DNA from: Asanoa iriomotensis
Lineage (GTDB): Bacteria > Actinomycetota > Actinomycetes > Mycobacteriales > Micromonosporaceae
Direction of reading: 5' to 3'
DNA: 36,399 nucleotides
Assembly (NCBI RefSeq): GCF_016862515.1
Contig: NZ_BONC01000073.1
Coordinates: 1-36,399, forward strand
Shown in pieces: positions 1 through 7,593 of the stretch. The translations under genes and the position numbers were made by a program. Numbering within the stretch: the stretch's first letter is position 1; each line of letters begins with the position of its first letter. The notes under the pieces are model-generated. The model saw only the letters and a list, made by a program, of their open reading frames with translations, had not been told where the DNA came from and made no database searches.

Positions 1-7
1 ACGCCAG

Positions 8-304
8 CGCGACCTTCCCGGACCGTCCAACGCAACCCGGGAGCGCGACCAGGCTCGCACGGCATCACCGCGCGGCAGCACAGCCCGCCGCAGACCGCGG
101 CGGCAGCGCGGGGCAGCACGGGCCGACCCGGACCGCGCGCGGCAGCGCGGCCCTCCCGGACCGTGCGCGGCAACCCGGGAGCGCGACCGGGCTCGCACGG
201 CATCGCGGCGCGGCAGCACAGCCCGCCGACAGACCGCGCGGCAGCGCGACCTTCCCGGACCCGTCCGCGGCAACGCGGCCGCACGGCCGGAGTCGCACGG
301 CATC
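8..304. repeat. degenerate GC-rich tandem repeat at the left edge
   Basis: Three imperfect copies start at about 8, 146 and 245. Each opens with a CGCG-CC-TCCCGGACC segment and carries the landmark TCGCACGGCATC, seen at about 55, 193 and 293. The step from copy 1 to copy 2 is 138 bp and from copy 2 to copy 3 about 99 bp; the difference is an extra block of about 39 bp in copy 1. The third copy is partial. No gene is visible here; the open frames run on both strands only because stop codons are rare in such GC-rich DNA. Function unknown. The array reaches the window edge, which would fit an assembly break in a longer array. Confidence 0.7.
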
Positions 305-427
305 GCAGGCCTCTCTCGTGCGCGGCGCCATCAGCGCGGCGTGCCGTGGGCCTTTGCATGCGATCAACGGCTGCCTACGTCCGCGCATGCGTTGCGTTGG
401 TGGGTGGGGGCGCACAGAATCGGATGC

Positions 428-1198
428 ATGATCACGGGGACGGCTCTGGTTCGGGTGCCGAGTTCGCGGTTGGCCGATGGGATTGTCACGCACATCGCGC
501 GTACACCCGTGGATGTCGAGCTTGCCCGGCGGCAGCATGACGCCTACCGGGAAGCGCTCGCCGCCGCCGGATGGTCCGTCGTCGACGTCGCACCCGCCGA
601 CGACTGTCCGGACAGCGTCTTCGTCGAGGACACCCTCGTCGTCTGCGACGACCTCGCCGTCGTCACCCGGCCCGGTGCGCCGGAGCGCCGGCAAGAGGTC
701 AGCGGTGCGCGGGCCGCGGCCGAGGCGCTGCTCCTCGACGTCGTCGAGATCCAAGCTCCCGGCACCCTCGACGGCGGCGACGTGCTCCAGGTCGGCGACC
801 ACGTCTACGTCGGCCTCGGGGGCCGCACCAACAAGGGCGGCTTCGACCAGCTGAAAACCCACCTCGCCACCCGCGGCCGGACCACCACCCCCGTCACCCT
901 GCACGGCGTGCTGCATCTCAAGTCGGCCGTCACCGCACTCCCCGACGGCACCCTCGTCGCCCTGCCCAACCTGATCGACATCCAGGCTCTCCCCCAGCTT
1001 CTCCCCGTCGAGGAAGAGGCCGGCTGCCACCTCGTGCCCCTCGGCGACGAGCGGGTGCTGATCGCCGCCTCGGCACCACGCACGACGGACCTCATCGACC
1101 AGATGGGGTTCGCGCCGATCGTCGTCGACATCAGCGAGTACGAGAAGCTCGAAGGTTGCGTAACCTGCCTCAGCGTCCTGGTGCCGCCCATAAGGTGA
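428..1198 (+). CDS. ddaH: dimethylargininase (DDAH), amidinotransferase superfamily
   Basis: A 256-residue enzyme predicted to hydrolyse Nw-methylated arginines to citrulline and (di)methylamine in the cytoplasm. The start at 428 gives the usual family length; an upstream in-frame ATG at 341 would add 29 non-family residues. Family landmarks are FVEDT (about 65-69), LDGGDVL (114-120), the catalytic His in VLHLKSA (His163) and the catalytic Cys near the C-terminus in LEGCVTC (Cys247, with Cys244 beside it). The ribosome binding site is weak. The next gene is a drug exporter 33 nt downstream on the same strand, so the two may be co-transcribed, but no functional link is evident. Related arginine deiminases share the fold; the short length and the LEGCVTC ending favour DDAH. 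Confidence 0.88.
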   Translation: MITGTALVRVPSSRLADGIVTHIARTPVDVELARRQHDAYREALAAAGWSVVDVAPADDCPDSVFVEDTLVVCDDLAVVTRPGAPERRQEVSGARAAAEALLLDVVEIQAPGTLDGGDVLQVGDHVYVGLGGRTNKGGFDQLKTHLATRGRTTTPVTLHGVLHLKSAVTALPDGTLVALPNLIDIQALPQLLPVEEEAGCHLVPLGDERVLIAASAPRTTDLIDQMGFAPIVVDISEYEKLEGCVTCLSVLVPPIR

Positions 1199-1231
1199 AA
1201 AGCGGGCAATGCCATACACCGGGGGTGCGCG

Positions 1232-3301
1232 TTGGCGGTCACGACGGTTCCACCCGACGACGACGTCCGCCGGCCGCAGCTCACCCGGCGCCAGATCAAC
1301 GTCATCTACGGCACGGTCGCGCTCGGGCTGCTGCTCGCGGCGATGGACCAGACCGTGGTCGCGACCGCCCTGCCCACGATCGTCGGTGATCTCGGCGGCG
1401 CCAACCATCTGTCCTGGGTGGTCACCGCCTACCTGCTCACCCAGACCGTGGCCGCCGCGCTCGCCGGCAAGTTCGGCGATCAGTTCGGCCGCAAGCGGAT
1501 CTTCCAGGTCAGCGCCCTGATCTTCATCGTCGGCTCGCTGTTGTGCGGCGCCGCACAGAGTCTGATCTGGCTCGTCACCTCCCGCGCCGTCCAGGGCATC
1601 GGCGCCGGCGGGCTGCTGGTCACCGCCACCGCGCTCATCGGCGACGTGATCCCCCTCCGCGACCGGGGCCGCTACCAGGGCGGCCTCGGCGCCGTCTTCG
1701 GTCTCGCCACCGTGGTCGGCCCGCTGATCGGCGGCCTGTTCACCGACAGCGGCCTCGGCTGGCGCTGGGTCTTCTACATCAACGTCCCGCTCGCCATCCT
1801 GGTCATCCTGGTCGCGGCCCGCACGATCCCGGCGATCACCAGCGACCGGCGGCCGATCATCGACTACACCGGCATCGTGCTGATCGGCACCGGCGCGGCC
1901 GGGCTGACGCTCGCGACGAGTTGGGGCGGCACCGAGTACGCCTGGACCTCCCCGGTGATCATCGGGCTGTTCGCGGTGTCCGTCGCGCTGCTGGTCGCCT
2001 TCGGCTTCGCCGAGCGCCGCGCCAAGGAGCCCGTGCTGCCCATCCGGCTCTTCCAGTCGCGCGTCTTCGTGGTGTCGTCCGCGCTCAGCTTCGTCGTCGG
2101 CTTCACCCTGCTCGGCGCGCTCACCTTCCTGCCCACGTACCTCCAATGGGTCCAAGGTGTCTCCGCGACGGTCTCCGGCGTACGCACGCTGCCGCTCGTG
2201 ATCGGTCTGCTGGTCACGGCGGTGCTGGCCGGCAACACGGTCAGCCGGACGGGCCGCTACAAGGCCTTCCCGATCGCCGGCGGCCTGGTCATGGCGCTCG
2301 GGCTCTACCTGCTGTCGAGGATGGGCACCGACACGTCCGTCATGGTCACGTCGCTCTACATGTTCGTGTTCGGCGTCGGGATCGGCCTGTCCATGCAGAT
2401 CCTGATCATCATCGTGCAGAACACGGTCGCGTACCGGGACCTCGGCGTCGCCACCTCGGGCGTGACGTTCCTGCGCACCCTGGGCAGCTCGTTCGGCGCG
2501 GCCGTGTTCGGCACGATCTTCGCCAACCAGCTCAACGAGCACCTGACCGCCGCGCTGCGCCAGGTGGGCCCGCTGCCACCCCACGTCGTCGGCCTGCCGA
2601 CCGCGGTGCACAACCTGCCACCGGCACAATCAGGACCGATCATCGAGGCGTACGCGCAGTCGGTGCACAGCCTCTTCCTCTACGCGGTGCCGGTGCCGCT
2701 GGTCGCCTTCGCGCTCGCCTGGTTCCTCAAGGAGGTGCCACTGCGCGACATGGCCCGGGCCGCCGCACCCGACCTCGGCGAGGGCTTCGGGATGCCGGAG
2801 GCGCAGAGCTCCGACGGCGAGCTGGAGAAGGCGATCTCCCGGGTGTTCCGCAGCGAGGGACCGGCCGCCGCACCGACCGTGCTGGCGGCGTCCGGCACCG
2901 GCCTGAACCCCGCCGACGCCTGGTGCCTGGCCCAGATCCACCTGCGTACCCGATATGCCGGACCCATCGACCTGGCCGGCATCGGCCGCGCCTTCGAGAT
3001 ACCCGGCCCGGTGCTGCGGCCCGCGTTCGCCCAGGCGGCCTGGCGCGGCCTGGTCGCCATCGACGACGACGAGTGCCTGAGCCTGACCGGGCGCGGCGAG
3101 GAGTACTACGCCCAGCTCGCCGAGGCGTGGAAGAACTGGCTGCTCACCAAGCTCCCGGAACGCGACGGCCAGCGACCGACCCGCGCCGACCTGGACCGCG
3201 CCCTCAGCAACATCGCCACCCGACTCGTCGACAACCAGGGCACCCGTCCGCCGGGTCCGACCGCCGCGGTCGGACCACCGAGCGGGAGGATGGGGGGATG
3301 A
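1232..3301 (+). CDS. DHA2-family MFS drug exporter with C-terminal winged-helix-like domain
   Basis: A 689-residue proton-driven exporter of the EmrB/QacA (DHA2, 14-helix) family. It starts with TTG at 1232 behind GGGGG (1221-1225). The motif AAMDQTVVATALPTIV lies in the first helix, GDQFGRKR in the loop after helix 2 and a VxGPLIGG-type motif C in helix 5. The membrane part ends near residue 515. The remaining ~172 residues are cytoplasmic: residues about 559-640 read like a MarR-type winged helix (helical DLAGIGRAF segment, helix LRPAFAQAAWRGLVA, then a wing DDDECLSLTGRG and a long helix). The stop overlaps the next start as ATGA (3298-3301), so the dehydrogenase gene is translationally coupled. 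The substrate is unknown. Confidence 0.9.
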   Translation: MAVTTVPPDDDVRRPQLTRRQINVIYGTVALGLLLAAMDQTVVATALPTIVGDLGGANHLSWVVTAYLLTQTVAAALAGKFGDQFGRKRIFQVSALIFIVGSLLCGAAQSLIWLVTSRAVQGIGAGGLLVTATALIGDVIPLRDRGRYQGGLGAVFGLATVVGPLIGGLFTDSGLGWRWVFYINVPLAILVILVAARTIPAITSDRRPIIDYTGIVLIGTGAAGLTLATSWGGTEYAWTSPVIIGLFAVSVALLVAFGFAERRAKEPVLPIRLFQSRVFVVSSALSFVVGFTLLGALTFLPTYLQWVQGVSATVSGVRTLPLVIGLLVTAVLAGNTVSRTGRYKAFPIAGGLVMALGLYLLSRMGTDTSVMVTSLYMFVFGVGIGLSMQILIIIVQNTVAYRDLGVATSGVTFLRTLGSSFGAAVFGTIFANQLNEHLTAALRQVGPLPPHVVGLPTAVHNLPPAQSGPIIEAYAQSVHSLFLYAVPVPLVAFALAWFLKEVPLRDMARAAAPDLGEGFGMPEAQSSDGELEKAISRVFRSEGPAAAPTVLAASGTGLNPADAWCLAQIHLRTRYAGPIDLAGIGRAFEIPGPVLRPAFAQAAWRGLVAIDDDECLSLTGRGEEYYAQLAEAWKNWLLTKLPERDGQRPTRADLDRALSNIATRLVDNQGTRPPGPTAAVGPPSGRMGG

Positions 3302-4197
3302 GCGAGGCGACACGGCTGGCGGTCATCGGCATCGGGAACATGGGCGCCGCGCTGGTGAAGCGGCTCCGCGCCGTCGGCTACCCGGTGACCGTCTGGAACC
3401 GCACGCGGGAAACCGCCGAGGACGTCGCGGCCCGCACCGGCGCGACGGTGGCCGGCACACCACGCGAGGCCGCCGGCACCTCCGACGTCGTCTTCGTCTC
3501 GGTCGCCAACGACGCGGCGGACCTGGCCGTCCACGAGGGCCGCGACGGGATCGTCGCCGGCCTGCGCCGGGGCACCACGGTCGTCGACACCAGCACGATC
3601 GACCCCCACACCACACTGCGGCTGGCCGAGATGGTCCGCGGCGCGGGCGGCGTGCACGTCGACTCGCCGGTGTCCGGCAGCGGGTCCAGCGTCGAGGCCG
3701 GGACGCTGGCCGTGCTCGCCGCCGGCGACGCGGCCGACCTCGACCGGGTCCGGCCGATCCTCGACCACCTCGGCAAGGTCTTCCACATCGGACCCACAGG
3801 CACCGGCGCCACGATGAAGGTCGCGATCAACACGCTGCTGATCGCCATCAACCAAGGGCTTTCCGAGGCGTACGTGCTGGCGCAGGCGGCCGGCATCGAC
3901 CCCGCGACGGCGTACGACGTGTTCGAGGCCGGTGCCACGGGAGCGCCGTTCCTCAAGTACAAGCGGGCCGTGTTCGAGCACCCCGACGACACTCCGGTCG
4001 CGTTCTCGCTCGGCCTGGTCAGCAAGGACGCCGACCTCGTGCTGGCGCTGGCCGAGCGGGTCGGCGTGCCGGTGCCGCAGGCGCAGGCCAACAAGGCCGC
4101 GGTCGCCGCCGCGCTCGACGACGGCTACGCCGACCGCGACATCAGCACACTGGCCAAGCACCTGCGCGAGCTGCGGACGAGGTCGAGTCGCGGCTAG
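3298..4197 (+). CDS. NAD(P)-dependent beta-hydroxyacid dehydrogenase / imine reductase-like
   Basis: A 299-residue member of the 6-phosphogluconate/3-hydroxyisobutyrate dehydrogenase superfamily. The N-terminal Rossmann fold has GIGNMG (11-16). The substrate-binding segment VDSPVSGSGSSVEAGTL (121-137) and the catalytic Lys174 in MKVAINTLL are present, followed by the all-helical C-terminal domain. The likely reaction is reversible oxidation of a short beta-hydroxyacid or reduction of a related carbonyl or imine; the sequence does not fix the substrate. ATG at 3298 overlaps the exporter stop by 4 nt, with a GGGAGG-type ribosome binding site inside the exporter gene. Its TAG stop lies in a TAGGTT box that looks like the -10 element of the following gene. 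Confidence 0.88.
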   Translation: MSEATRLAVIGIGNMGAALVKRLRAVGYPVTVWNRTRETAEDVAARTGATVAGTPREAAGTSDVVFVSVANDAADLAVHEGRDGIVAGLRRGTTVVDTSTIDPHTTLRLAEMVRGAGGVHVDSPVSGSGSSVEAGTLAVLAAGDAADLDRVRPILDHLGKVFHIGPTGTGATMKVAINTLLIAINQGLSEAYVLAQAAGIDPATAYDVFEAGATGAPFLKYKRAVFEHPDDTPVAFSLGLVSKDADLVLALAERVGVPVPQAQANKAAVAAALDDGYADRDISTLAKHLRELRTRSSRG

Positions 4198-4200
4198 GTT
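4195..4200 (+). promoter_or_regulatory. -10 box TAGGTT of a leaderless promoter
   Basis: TAGGTT ends 7 nt before the ATG at 4208, the spacing expected when transcription starts on the start codon. No Shine-Dalgarno sequence precedes that ATG. The box contains the stop codon of the upstream gene. Confidence 0.5.
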
Positions 4201-4207
4201 GATCGCC

Positions 4208-4639
4208 ATGCGGGTCAACCAGATGCGACTTGTGGTCGAGGTCGAGGACTATGACGCGGCCGTGGCGTTCTTCCGGGACGCGCTCGGGCTCACCGAGGAG
4301 GCGGCGTTCAGCGGCGGTGGTGACGAGCGGGTGATGATCCTCGAGGCCGGCCGGGCCACGTTGGAGCTGGCCAACCCGGCGCACCACCGCTACATCGACG
4401 AGGTCGAGGTGGGTCGCCCGGCGGCGCCACGGTTCCGGATCGCGTTCGAGGTCGACGACACGACCGCGGGCACGGCCGAGCTGGTCGACGCTGGCGCCGA
4501 GCAGGTGGCGCCGCCGACGGAGACCCCGTGGCGGTCGCTCAACTCCCGCCTGGACGCGCCGGGCGACCTGCACATCACGCTCTTCCAGGAGTTGGACGCA
4601 CAGCCACCGCACAGCCCACCGCCAGCGACGGCGCAGTAA
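4208..4639 (+). CDS. VOC (glyoxalase/bleomycin-resistance fold) family protein
   Basis: A 143-residue cytoplasmic protein with the paired beta-alpha-beta-beta-beta layout of the vicinal oxygen chelate superfamily. The first half has VEVEDYDAAVAFFRDALGL (10-28) and the strand TLELANPAHH; the second has FRIAFEVDDT and a closing LDAPGDLHITLFQ strand (116-126), where E or H residues usually bind metal. Members include glyoxalases, dioxygenases and drug-binding proteins; nothing here selects among them. No ribosome binding site is seen and translation is probably leaderless. It may be transcribed separately from the dehydrogenase upstream. Confidence 0.82.
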   Translation: MRVNQMRLVVEVEDYDAAVAFFRDALGLTEEAAFSGGGDERVMILEAGRATLELANPAHHRYIDEVEVGRPAAPRFRIAFEVDDTTAGTAELVDAGAEQVAPPTETPWRSLNSRLDAPGDLHITLFQELDAQPPHSPPPATAQ

Positions 4640-4682
4640 CCCGACGAACTCTTGGGGCCACCGCAACCTAGGAGGCCGCCAG

Positions 4683-5459
4683 ATGCACCAGCACGATCAG
4701 GGACTCTCCCTCGACCTGCCGACGCTGCTCAGCCGGCGGAGACTGCTCGGCCTGCTCGGGGCCGCCGGCGCGGCGACGATCGCGGGGTGCTCGTCAGACA
4801 CGGCGACCGTGGCGGCGCAGGATGTGACCGCTGACGAGGAGATCCCGGAGGAGACCGCCGGGCCGTACCCGGGCGATGGTTCCAACGGCGTCAACGTGCT
4901 CACCGAGAGTGGCATCGTGCGCAGCGACATCACCCGCAGCTTCGGCACCGGCTCGGGCGTCGCTGCCGGTGTGCCGCTGACCATCGCGCTCACGGTGCTC
5001 GACGTCGGCAACGGCGGCGGCCAGCCGTTGACCGGCGCCGCCGTCTACCTCTGGCATTGCGACCAGGAGGGCCGCTACTCGCTGTATTCGAAGGGCGTCG
5101 AGCAGGAGAACTATCTCCGCGGGGTCCAGGTCGCCGACGCCGCCGGCAAAGTGGCGTTCACCAGCGTCTTCCCCGCCGCGTACGACGGTCGGTGGCCGCA
5201 CATCCACTTCGAGGTCTATGCGACGCTGGAGAAGGCGACCACGGCCAGTGACAAGCTGCGCACCAGCCAGCTCGCGCTGCCCGAGGACGCCAGCCGGCAG
5301 GTCTACGCCACCAGCGGCTACGAGCAGAGCGTGCGCAACATGCGCAACACCTCGTTGGAGACCGACATGGTGTTCAGCGACGGCTACTCGCTGCAACTGG
5401 GCACGGTCACCGGTGACGTCGACAGCGGGCTGACCGTCACCCTTTCGGTACCGGTCTAA
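4683..5459 (+). CDS. Tat-exported lipoprotein of the intradiol ring-cleavage dioxygenase family
   Basis: A 258-residue secreted protein. The N-terminus has a twin-arginine stretch SRRRLLGLLG (18-27) and a lipobox ending TIAGC with Cys36, so it should be exported folded by Tat and lipid-anchored outside the membrane. The rest resembles the catalytic domain of catechol/protocatechuate dioxygenases and keeps all four candidate Fe(III) ligands: Tyr132 (EGRYSLY), Tyr167 (AAYDGR) and His173/His175 (WPHIHFEVY). A strong AGGAGG site (4670-4675) sits 7 nt before ATG. The extracytoplasmic location suggests aromatic or lignin-derived substrates outside the cell; this is inference, since cleavage by the lipoprotein branch is less well studied than by the cytoplasmic enzymes. 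Confidence 0.85.
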   Translation: MHQHDQGLSLDLPTLLSRRRLLGLLGAAGAATIAGCSSDTATVAAQDVTADEEIPEETAGPYPGDGSNGVNVLTESGIVRSDITRSFGTGSGVAAGVPLTIALTVLDVGNGGGQPLTGAAVYLWHCDQEGRYSLYSKGVEQENYLRGVQVADAAGKVAFTSVFPAAYDGRWPHIHFEVYATLEKATTASDKLRTSQLALPEDASRQVYATSGYEQSVRNMRNTSLETDMVFSDGYSLQLGTVTGDVDSGLTVTLSVPV

Positions 5460-5475
5460 AAAATCTCCTCCGCGA

Positions 5476-5504
5476 TGTCGATTGCGGCCAGTTCGCTCGT
5501 CGTC
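5476..5504 (+). promoter_or_regulatory. ECF42-type sigma factor promoter upstream of the YCII gene
   Basis: TGTCGA (5476-5481) is followed after 16 nt by CGTC (5498-5501), repeated at 5501-5504. As I recall it, the published ECF42 promoter pattern is TGTCGA at -35 with CGA/TC at -10. The element sits about 50 nt before the DGPF gene start, and the ECF42 sigma gene is the second gene of this unit, so autoregulation is likely. Confidence 0.7.
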
Positions 5505-5551
5505 AGGATGAGAGGTGGTCACCGACCACCGCATGCCGAGGGAGAAAACCC

Positions 5552-5902
5552 ATGCGCTACCTGTTGTTGATCTACAGCGAGGAGAACCGCGGCACCCCGG
5601 ACCCGGCCGAGGCCGAGAAGGTGATGAACGAGTACTGGGCGTACTCGGAGGCCATCGAGAAGGCCGGCGTCAACAAGGGTGGCGACGCGCTGCAGGAGTC
5701 GGCCACCGCGACCACTGTGCGGGTGCGCGAGGGCCAGCGGATGGTCACCGACGGCCCGTTCGCCGAGACCCGCGAGGTGCTCGGTGGCTACTACCTGATC
5801 GACGTGCCCGACCTGGACGCCGCGATCGAGTGGGCCGAACGGTGCCCTGGGTCCAAGTACGGGTCCGTCGAGGTCCGGCCGATCATGGAGTTCGGCGAGT
5901 AG
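5552..5902 (+). CDS. YCII-related (DGPF) domain protein
   Basis: A 116-residue single-domain protein of the YCII/DGPF family, a small ferredoxin-like alpha/beta fold. The opening MRYLLLIYSEE and the signature TDGPFAETREVLGGYYLID (66-84) are typical. Its biochemical role is unknown; the family is habitually encoded next to ECF42 sigma factors and is their usual regulatory target, which is exactly the arrangement here. GAGGGAGA (5538-5545) is a good ribosome binding site 6 nt before ATG. The stop TAG is 3 nt before the sigma-factor start, so the two genes form one unit. Confidence 0.93.
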   Translation: MRYLLLIYSEENRGTPDPAEAEKVMNEYWAYSEAIEKAGVNKGGDALQESATATTVRVREGQRMVTDGPFAETREVLGGYYLIDVPDLDAAIEWAERCPGSKYGSVEVRPIMEFGE

Positions 5903-5905
5903 GAG

Positions 5906-7162
5906 ATGGGTACGGGCGCCGCCTCGGTCGAGGCCGTCTTCCGCGAGGAGTGGGGGCGACTGTTGGCGGCGCTCGTCCGTACCCTGGGCGATCTTGATCT
6001 CGCCGAGGAGGTCGCCGCCGACGCGGTGGCCGCCGCCGTGGCCCGGTGGCCGAAGGACGGTGTGCCCGACCGGCCGGGCGCGTGGCTGCTCACGGTGGCC
6101 CGGCACCGGGCGGTCGACCTGCTCCGGCGCGACAAGGTGTTCGCGGCGAAGCTGGCGCTGCTGCAGGTCGAGGCCGACCGCCGGGACAGCGCGCCGGCCG
6201 TCGATCCGGTGTGGAGCGACGACGCGCCCGACGAGCGGCTGCGGCTGTTCTTCACCTGCTGCCACCCGTCACTCGGCCTCGACGCCCAACTGGCGCTGAC
6301 CTTGACGTGCCTGGCCGGGCTGACCACGCCCGAGGCCGCGCGGGCGTTCCTGGTGCCGCCCGCGACGATGGCGCAGCGCGTGGTGCGGGCGAAACGCAAG
6401 ATCCGCGACGCCCGGATCCCGTTCCGGGTGCCGTCCGCGGCCGAGTTGCCCGACCGGCTCCCGGCGGTGCTGCGGGTGGTCTATCTGATCTTCACCGAGG
6501 GGTACGCGGCGACCGGCGGCTCGACCCTCGTCCGCGGCGACCTGGCCGACGAGGCGGTGCGGCTGGCCCGGATCCTGCACCGGCTGCTGCCGGGCGAGCG
6601 GGAGGTGGCCGGGCTGCTCGCGCTGATGCTGCTGGTCGACGCGCGCCGGCCGGCCCGGGTCGACCTGGCGGGGCGGCTGGTGCTGCTGGAGGACCAGGAC
6701 CGTTCACTGTGGTCGCTCGACAAGATCGTCGAGGGGCGGCGGCTGGTAGTCGAGGCGCTGACCGGCGGCCCGCCCGGCCCGTACGCCCTGCAAGCCGCGA
6801 TCGCCGCCGTGCACGACGACGCCGCGTCGGTCTCGACCACCGACTGGCCGCAGGTGGTGGCCCTCTACGACGTGCTCCGCGAGGTCGCGCCGTCACCGCT
6901 GGTCGAGCTCAACCGCGCGGTCGCGGTGGCCATGGTGGACGGTCCCGAGGCCGGGCTGGCCCTGCTGGACGGCCTCGTCCTCGATCGGCGGCTGGCCGGC
7001 TACCACCTGCTCCCGGCGGCCCGGGCCGACCTGCTGCGCCGGCTGGGCCGCACCTCGGAGGCGGCTGCCGCTTATCGGGCGGCGCTCGAGTTGGTCGGCA
7101 ACGACCCCGAGCGGGACTATCTGGCCCGGCGGCTCGAATCGCTACGATCGCCCGATGATTGA
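5906..7162 (+). CDS. ECF42-group RNA polymerase sigma factor with C-terminal TPR-like extension
   Basis: A 418-residue sigma factor, twice the size of an ordinary ECF sigma. Residues about 10-75 are region 2 (FREEWGRLL to [10 protein letters not shown]) and about 110-170 region 4 ([13 protein letters not shown] to RAKRKIRDA). The rest matches the DUF6596/TPR-like extension of ECF42: TEGYAATGG, then helical pairs ending in [15 protein letters not shown]. No anti-sigma gene is adjacent, as is usual for this group, where the extension is thought to control activity. Its partner is the upstream DGPF gene, whose promoter carries the expected motif. The AGGAG next to ATG is closer than usual, so a start a few codons later is possible. 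The last 8 nt overlap trmO. Confidence 0.93.
   Translation: MGTGAASVEAVFREEWGRLLAALVRTLGDLDLAEEVAADAVAAAVARWPKDGVPDRPGAWLLTVARHRAVDLLRRDKVFAAKLALLQVEADRRDSAPAVDPVWSDDAPDERLRLFFTCCHPSLGLDAQLALTLTCLAGLTTPEAARAFLVPPATMAQRVVRAKRKIRDARIPFRVPSAAELPDRLPAVLRVVYLIFTEGYAATGGSTLVRGDLADEAVRLARILHRLLPGEREVAGLLALMLLVDARRPARVDLAGRLVLLEDQDRSLWSLDKIVEGRRLVVEALTGGPPGPYALQAAIAAVHDDAASVSTTDWPQVVALYDVLREVAPSPLVELNRAVAVAMVDGPEAGLALLDGLVLDRRLAGYHLLPAARADLLRRLGRTSEAAAAYRAALELVGNDPERDYLARRLESLRSPDD
7143..7148 (+). promoter_or_regulatory. possible -10 box TACGAT of a leaderless trmO promoter
   Basis: TACGAT ends 6 nt before the trmO ATG and lies inside the last codons of the sigma-factor gene. It would allow trmO to be expressed without ECF42 activity. 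Confidence 0.35.
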
Positions 7163-7559
7163 GATCTCCCCGATCGGGGTCGTCTCCTCTCCGCTGGTCT
7201 CGGCCGCGAGCGCGCCCCGGCAGGGCGACGAGGGCGCGCCGGACGCGTGGCTGGAGTTCGACGCCGCGGTCGCGACCGGTCTTGCCGACCTCGCGCCCGG
7301 CCAGGAGGTGCTGGTGCTGACCTGGTTCGACCGGGCTGCCCGGGACGTGCTGGCGGTGCGCCCGCGGGGTGACGCCGACCGCCCGCTGACGGGGGTGTTC
7401 AGCACCCGCTCGCCGGACCGCCCGAACCCGATCGGCCTGCACCGGGTCACGGTCCTTGAGATCGACGGGCTGCGGGTCAAGGTCAACAACCTGGAGGCTC
7501 TCGACGGTACGCCGATCGTCGACGTGAAGCCGGTCCTCGGCGGTGTCGCCGAACGTTGA
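7155..7559 (+). CDS. trmO: tRNA (N6-threonylcarbamoyladenosine37-N6)-methyltransferase TrmO
   Basis: A 134-residue SAM-dependent enzyme of the TsaA/YaeB family that adds a methyl group to t6A37 in tRNA-Thr. The family signature [17 protein letters not shown] (82-98) is complete, and the opening IEISPIGVV and closing [11 protein letters not shown] are typical of the beta-barrel domain. The E. coli enzyme has an extra C-terminal domain that is absent here, as in many actinobacterial and archaeal homologues. Its ATG lies 8 nt inside the sigma gene. Its stop is part of the -35 hexamer of the next promoter. Confidence 0.88.
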   Translation: MIEISPIGVVSSPLVSAASAPRQGDEGAPDAWLEFDAAVATGLADLAPGQEVLVLTWFDRAARDVLAVRPRGDADRPLTGVFSTRSPDRPNPIGLHRVTVLEIDGLRVKVNNLEALDGTPIVDVKPVLGGVAER

Positions 7560-7586
7560 CCTCAACCTGGGTTGAGGTGTGATCCT
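7556..7586 (+). promoter_or_regulatory. MerR/SoxR-type promoter with an 18-bp palindrome
   Basis: TTGACC (-35, 7556-7561) and GATCCT (-10, 7581-7586) are separated by 19 bp, the over-long spacing typical of MerR-activated promoters. The spacer region holds CCTCAACCTGGGTTGAGG (7560-7577), whose outer half-sites CCTCAA/TTGAGG and 6-nt centre are the same as in the SoxR box. The -10 lies 7 nt before the ATG at 7594. An almost identical element is at 16093-16123. Confidence 0.7.
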
Positions 7587-7593
7587 TCGTCGC

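Noticed and set aside
8-304. The left-edge repeats as a CRISPR array.
   Set aside because: Units are 100-138 bp, imperfect and contiguous; there are no short identical repeats separated by unique spacers and no cas gene.
65-2629. An 854-codon open frame on the minus strand opposite the dimethylargininase and exporter genes.
   Set aside because: It is Arg/Asp/Gly-rich without any domain, and the opposite strand holds two well-supported genes. Long antisense frames are expected at this GC content.
4683-7559. A single operon from the intradiol dioxygenase-like lipoprotein to trmO.
   Set aside because: The 92-nt gap after 5459 contains the ECF42-type promoter, and trmO has its own possible -10; the lipoprotein is likely a separate unit.
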